DNA of 64,000 nucleotides from Malania oleifera (taxonomy: Eukaryota > Streptophyta > Magnoliopsida > Santalales > Ximeniaceae): the NCBI RefSeq assembly GCF_029873635.1, contig NC_080425.1:43604402-43668401 (forward strand), given 5' to 3'. A program made the position numbers and the translations under genes. The number at the start of each line of letters is the position of its first letter. The stretch's first letter is position 1. The notes under the pieces are model-generated. The model saw nothing but the letters and a program-made list of their open reading frames with translations, made no database searches and was not told the DNA's origin. Shown in pieces: positions 59,869 to 64,000 of the stretch.

Positions 59869-60684
59869 TTTTTTTTTATTGTTAATTGAATATAGTTAGT
59901 TTTTTATTGAGGTTTATTTGAAAAGTTTAAATTTGAAAATTGTTTAGGGTGTTTTATTATTTTTGAAGTTTACTTATTTATTTACTTTCTCTCAATTAAA
60001 TTTAGAGATAGATTTAAATAATGCTTACTTTTATTTAATTAATTAAGTAAGATCCGGTTTGGCTCTAAAAAAAAAAGATAATAAAATACAAAAAAATTGT
60101 TTTTGTTTTTTAGAAATTAAATTATTTGTTCTTTTTAAAATTTAATTTTTGTTGAAGTTCGATTTAGTTTAGGGTTATTAAAGTTTATATTTTTATCGTG
60201 TCTAGTTATTGTTTTTGTTCGAGTTCTTGGTTGCCTTTAAATTTTGATTTTGGTTCGAATTCTTAATTTTGTTAAAGGTTCAGTTTTATCGTTCGTGTAT
60301 GTGTTTGATTGAGTTTCCATTATTGCGTGTTTTGATTACGTGTTAAAGTTACCATCTTTAGTTTCTATTCCGAAGTTTAACGCGTGTTTCAATGTTTGCC
60401 TGATTAGCCGTAGGATTTTCGTTCTTGTTATTTAATTCAGTGCATGCTAGGATTAGGGTTCAATTTGCGTGTTCGTTTAATTTGTTAAAGGAAATCTCAA
60501 ACAATCTTAAAAATCCCGAATCTAAACTGAGTTCAGTAACTTTTTATTTTTGATTAGAAAAACGTAAAATTTGATATTAAACCGCATTCCCTAAGGAGAC
60601 GATCTGGCCTTTGGACTGAATATTACATGACAGAACTCCTATACTTGGGATAACTTCTGAGCTGCTCATTTTTCGAGGGAGTCA
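58764..60684 (+). repeat. 5' LTR of gag-only copy 2
   Basis: 1921 bp, tgtctaattacgtgc...gagggagtca. It aligns with 47087-48867, including the gggtt/pyrimidine-rich leader (59200-59800), the (CT)n microsatellite (59803-59867) and the ctcctatacttgggata block near the end. Length differences are mainly in repeats. Confidence 0.88.
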
Positions 60685-60690
60685 AGTTTT

Positions 60691-60708
60691 TGGCGTCATT
60701 GTTGGGGA
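60691..60708 (+). other. primer-binding site (tRNA-Asp type, deaminated)
   Basis: tggcgtcattgttgggga differs from the tRNA-Asp-complementary site tggcgccgttgccgggga only by four C-to-T or G-to-A changes, as expected from deamination of methylated cytosines. Confidence 0.75.
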
Positions 60709-60835
60709 ATGTCGGTCTTAGTCTCAAATTAGGGTTTTTCTCGTCATTTTAATTAGTCTCATGAAAAAGAAAAAGAAAAAAAATAAAATAAAAATTAAAA
60801 AAATGAGTTTTAAAAAAAAGAATAAATAAATAAAT

Positions 60836-62511
60836 ATGGCTGCACCTGCACCACACACGCTTATGGATTTTTTGCAACTTTAATACACCATTGTACCATC
60901 TTACATTGTTTTACCTAATGAAGAACTTGATTTCATGATGTTGCATGTGAGGAAGTCGTTGCTACCTCAGTTCTACGAGACGAAATCTAAGTGCCCTTAT
61001 CAACACCTGTCAAAGTTCGAGTTAACTTACAACATGTTTTTCTCTTATACTAGAACTGATGAATCTATTAGACTGCGTTTATTTCCTGGATTTTTTAAGG
61101 ATAGGACGCACATGTGGTTTAATTCCTTGATTCCTCACTCTATCACTAATTGGGCTGATATGGAGCATGAATTTTTGCATAGGTTTTGTCCCTCACAGAG
61201 AACTCAATTTTTGCAGGAACAGATTATTCAGTTTATGCAGAAGGGTGACAAGACTTTTCGGGCTTGCTGGGAGAGATTCAAGGATATGTTAAGTACTTGT
61301 CAACATCACAAGTTTGAATCATGGAGGTTAGTTAATTGTTTTTATATAGCTTTTACCCCTGATTACAAGCACTTTGTCCAGACCATGTGTAATGGAGCAC
61401 TCTTTAGCATGGAACCGGATCAGGCACTATCATTCTTTGATTACCTAGTTGAAATTGTCCCACAATGGAATACGCGATTCAATCAGGCACCCATGACATA
61501 CAACCCATCAGCACAATCAGTGGTGGACATACATATGAGCCAGCATATTACCCAGACACCCTTCAACCTCAGTATCAGCCACAAGAGCTGTGCGTTGTTA
61601 GGATTTCCTGATGATAGCATGACGCAGATGGCGAATATGCTTCAATAATTCATGCAAATTCAAATCAATCAATATACTTGGGACTTAAATGAGTTACGGG
61701 ACGCCACTAATGCGATAAGCACGCGATTGGATATCTTAGAAAAAAAAAAGGAATTTTTTATGGAACCTCAGCTTTTAGTCCTCAAGAATACCAACAACGA
61801 CAACAGCAAACACATAATGTTTCTCTTGAGACAGTGGAGGCTATCATTACTTCGAGAAGCAGGAAATAAGTTTCCCAACCTGAGATGCTCATCGCTAGAC
61901 AACCAGTTATCCCGACACCTGAAGTTATGGCTGAAACAGATGAAGTCAAAGAAAAACCAGAGGAAGCAGGCCTAGAAGTGAAGCAATCAGTTAATGAGGA
62001 GGCTGATATTAATAAGGAGTACCAACCTATGGTATCTTATCCTCAGAGCTTGGCAACCGTGGAACCGTCATTCTCGACTGGATTAAATGTCAAGGAGTCC
62101 AAAACTGAAGCAAATCCCCGTAATGGTAAGATGATTGGTACACCAGATAAAGAGGGTGGGCAGAATGATGAATGTTTAGCTTTCGAGGAACCAAGTAAAA
62201 CTTTTAATATTAATGCTTCTGAAGAACTAAAGGTATTTGCTCCAACAGCTTTTCTTCAAACACCAATTTATAAAGAAATAAATTTCTTGGAAAATATGCT
62301 GAATAAAACCCTTTTTTGTTAAAATAAGAAAGTCAATCTACACACGTATTGTCTGGTATTTTGAAGTATATTAATTTATTTGAGGCTGACTTTTGTGCAG
62401 GTATGAATACTAATTCATTGTGGCAGCTTAAATTTGGTGACCCACTAGTTCAATTTATAAACCTGCACCCACCACACGAAATTCCTCCAGAGCCTCCTCC
62501 AGACAATTGTG
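60836..62511 (+). pseudogene. gag of gag-only element, copy 2
   Basis: ATG at 60836 opens MAAPAPHTLMDFLQL and is in frame with the long open segment 60935-61648. The capsid-like domain shows YQHLSKFELTYNMFF, SIRLRLFPGFFKDRTHMWFN and the SITNWADMEHEFLHRFCPSQ block. Later segments 61652-61975, 61885-62322 and 62349-62511 carry the coiled-coil-like and Pro-rich end (LVQFINLHPPHEIPPEPPPD). It is broken by a stop after FLQL, a TAA at 61646-61648 and frameshifts. It is better preserved than copy 1. Family knowledge places this gag near Athila (Gypsy). Confidence 0.87.
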
Positions 62512-63939
62512 ATGTTTTTTTTTCCCTTCTTTTCATTTTGTTTTACCTCATTTTATTTTTAGTTAATTTTCGAGTACATTTTCTTGCATATACCCTTCAC
62601 ATACTTGCATATAACCTAAGAATTACACAATCGAGTCATTTATGTGTAGTTTCTCTTTATATGACTTTGTAACTCTATGAAGAATTGATTGATAGTACAC
62701 TCGTGTTAATCTAGTTATATAATTTTTTGTATTTACAAGGCATATCACGAGACTGAATAGACACATTCACGTGAGTCATTACACTTAGGGTTTCTTGTGA
62801 GTACTGAGAGAACACTCGTGACGACTATGATACCTTGTGAGATATCCTTGAGCTATTTATCGTCCCTTTTGAGTGTTAACATCAAATCAGAGTTCACGAA
62901 ACTTAGTTCTTCTTTCTTCTAGTCGATTCCTTGTACACTAGTCTCTGTTTTTTATTTGTTAGCCTAGAGGTGACACCTAGTGGGGAGATAAAACCTAGGT
63001 CTTGTAGCCTACTCAAGATGTGAAGGCTGAGCCACCCCTAGAAATAGACTTAGTTCATGGACCACTGTTCAAGTTTAATTCCCATTGATGGTATGAAGAC
63101 AACAAAAGAAGTGTAATGATTTTCTTAATTGACTAAGAAAAGACAGAAAATGAAAAATGAGCAAAAGAAATAATAAGAAAGAGAAATGCACATGAAATGA
63201 AATGCTAATGCTTGCTCCATAGAAATACCACAAAAGAAGTCAAGGACACAACACATGTTCTCCACGTATGAAGATTCTTCAACCATTTAATGTCTCAGAT
63301 GTATTCACGTCAAGTTTGTGAATAAATTGATCTAAGGTGGTCTTGGTTGGACATGATGAGTAGGTGAGAAGATGTTAGGGTGAAGGACCCGACACCTCAT
63401 AGATAGGCGAGATCCTTCTCAAATTAGTCCACTCCATATACTTAGCGTTTGTTCCTTTCAATATGTGGGATGTTTGATCGTGACACTCCTCCTCACATAT
63501 GACGAGTGAACCCATTCTTTTGAGTGTTATTGAGGGTATACCAGTTAGGCCGAGTCCAAATGACCATTCTGTAGGTGTCCACTGGTATCGTAGGTGTAAT
63601 GAGTCACACACATCACACACACCTCGAGATTTTACCTGTTTATAGTCGAACTTATATGACCGCATTAACTCTGAATTGTACCACTAGTTAACTTCATATG
63701 AGTATACTGTTCTTAAATGCTATATAATGATGAAACTTACATGAGTGACGTACTTTGGAGTTGTGTGCATTGAATACGAACAAGCTTGTGTGAAATTCGA
63801 TTATATTCTTGTATGCGAAATGGTATGATTGTGTTGCATGGGTAATAATTTCATGTTTGATGGAGTTAGAAATTGTGGATACCGCTCTAAAATTCATTCA
63901 CATTACTTGTTAGAGACTAGCAAAACGTTAGTTAAGGGG

Positions 63940-64000
63940 TGTGATTACGCACTTAAACTGCGCAATTAGGCGTTTTAATTCGTGCATTAGGACTTATATT
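63940..64000 (+). repeat. start of the 3' LTR of gag-only copy 2
   Basis: tgtgattacgcacttaaactg matches the LTR starts at 47087 and 58764 and follows the run gttagttaagggg. It is cut by the window end. Confidence 0.85.

Larger units (their letters stand above)
58764..64000 (+). mobile_element. gag-only LTR retrotransposon (TR-GAG-like), copy 2
   Basis: 5' LTR 58764-60684, primer site 60691-60708, gag 60836 to about 62511, non-coding tail with the same order as copy 1, polypurine tract near 63931-63939 and the first 61 bases of the 3' LTR from 63940. The interior is only 3.25 kb and has no pol domain. About 250 bp present in copy 1 (around 45480-45735) are missing here. The right end lies outside the window. 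Confidence 0.87.

Noticed and set aside
1..64000. CRISPR arrays, tRNA or rRNA genes, bacterial operons
   Set aside because: None seen; the regular repeats are minisatellites, microsatellites or LTRs, and the tRNA-like boxes belong to SINEs and primer sites.

Overview
The window is plant nuclear DNA, from a eudicot by its content. It is AT-rich and packed with transposable elements, and it carries one intact protein-coding gene with introns. That gene, on the + strand, is an m6A reader of the YTH/ECT family (EVOLUTIONARILY CONSERVED C-TERMINAL REGION). Its coding exons run from 5994 to 33484, join in frame to 593 codons, and have no internal stop. The first coding intron (6022-6541) has the signature of a U12-type (minor spliceosome) intron. 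The third coding intron (6925-24974) is about 18 kb and is filled with transposon debris.

Left flank (1-4700): the 3' part of a Gypsy-type LTR (1-1231), then a terminal-inverted-repeat element (about 2406-4684) that has captured the first exons of a TOPLESS/TPR co-repressor gene. The captured copy is broken by a frameshift, a stop and a microsatellite. The right inverted repeat ends almost where the probable 5' UTR of the ECT gene begins.

Inside the ECT gene (4700-33650): a two-exon coding-like fragment on the - strand (8668-9205), an ATT-rich tract, a split L1-type LINE (12440-16276), a decayed Copia element on the - strand (17101-20340), a minisatellite with A-B-A-B organisation (21748-22490), MITE-like elements, two Au-type SINEs, a 5'-truncated RTE LINE, and a second L1-type LINE 3' fragment. 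The coding exons lie between these insertions and are undamaged.

Right half (33.7-64 kb): no host gene recognised; it is an LTR-retrotransposon graveyard with deep nesting. A Copia LTR (35466-38637, - strand) holds a solo LTR with perfect AGAAG target duplications (35623-37699) and a 494-bp hAT-type element with perfect 8-bp duplications (37919-38412). After two decayed Copia bodies comes a gag-only LTR element (43432-48867), then a Gypsy LTR with a tRNA-Met primer site, then a three-layer nest of LTRs (50830-56939) whose inner solo LTR has perfect GCTTC duplications. A second gag-only element of the same family (58764 to beyond the window) ends the region. The two gag-only copies share an Athila-like gag, degenerate tRNA-Asp primer sites and no pol, as expected of a non-autonomous (TR-GAG type) family.

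All calls come from reading the sequence; family names rest on remembered motifs, and no database search was made.
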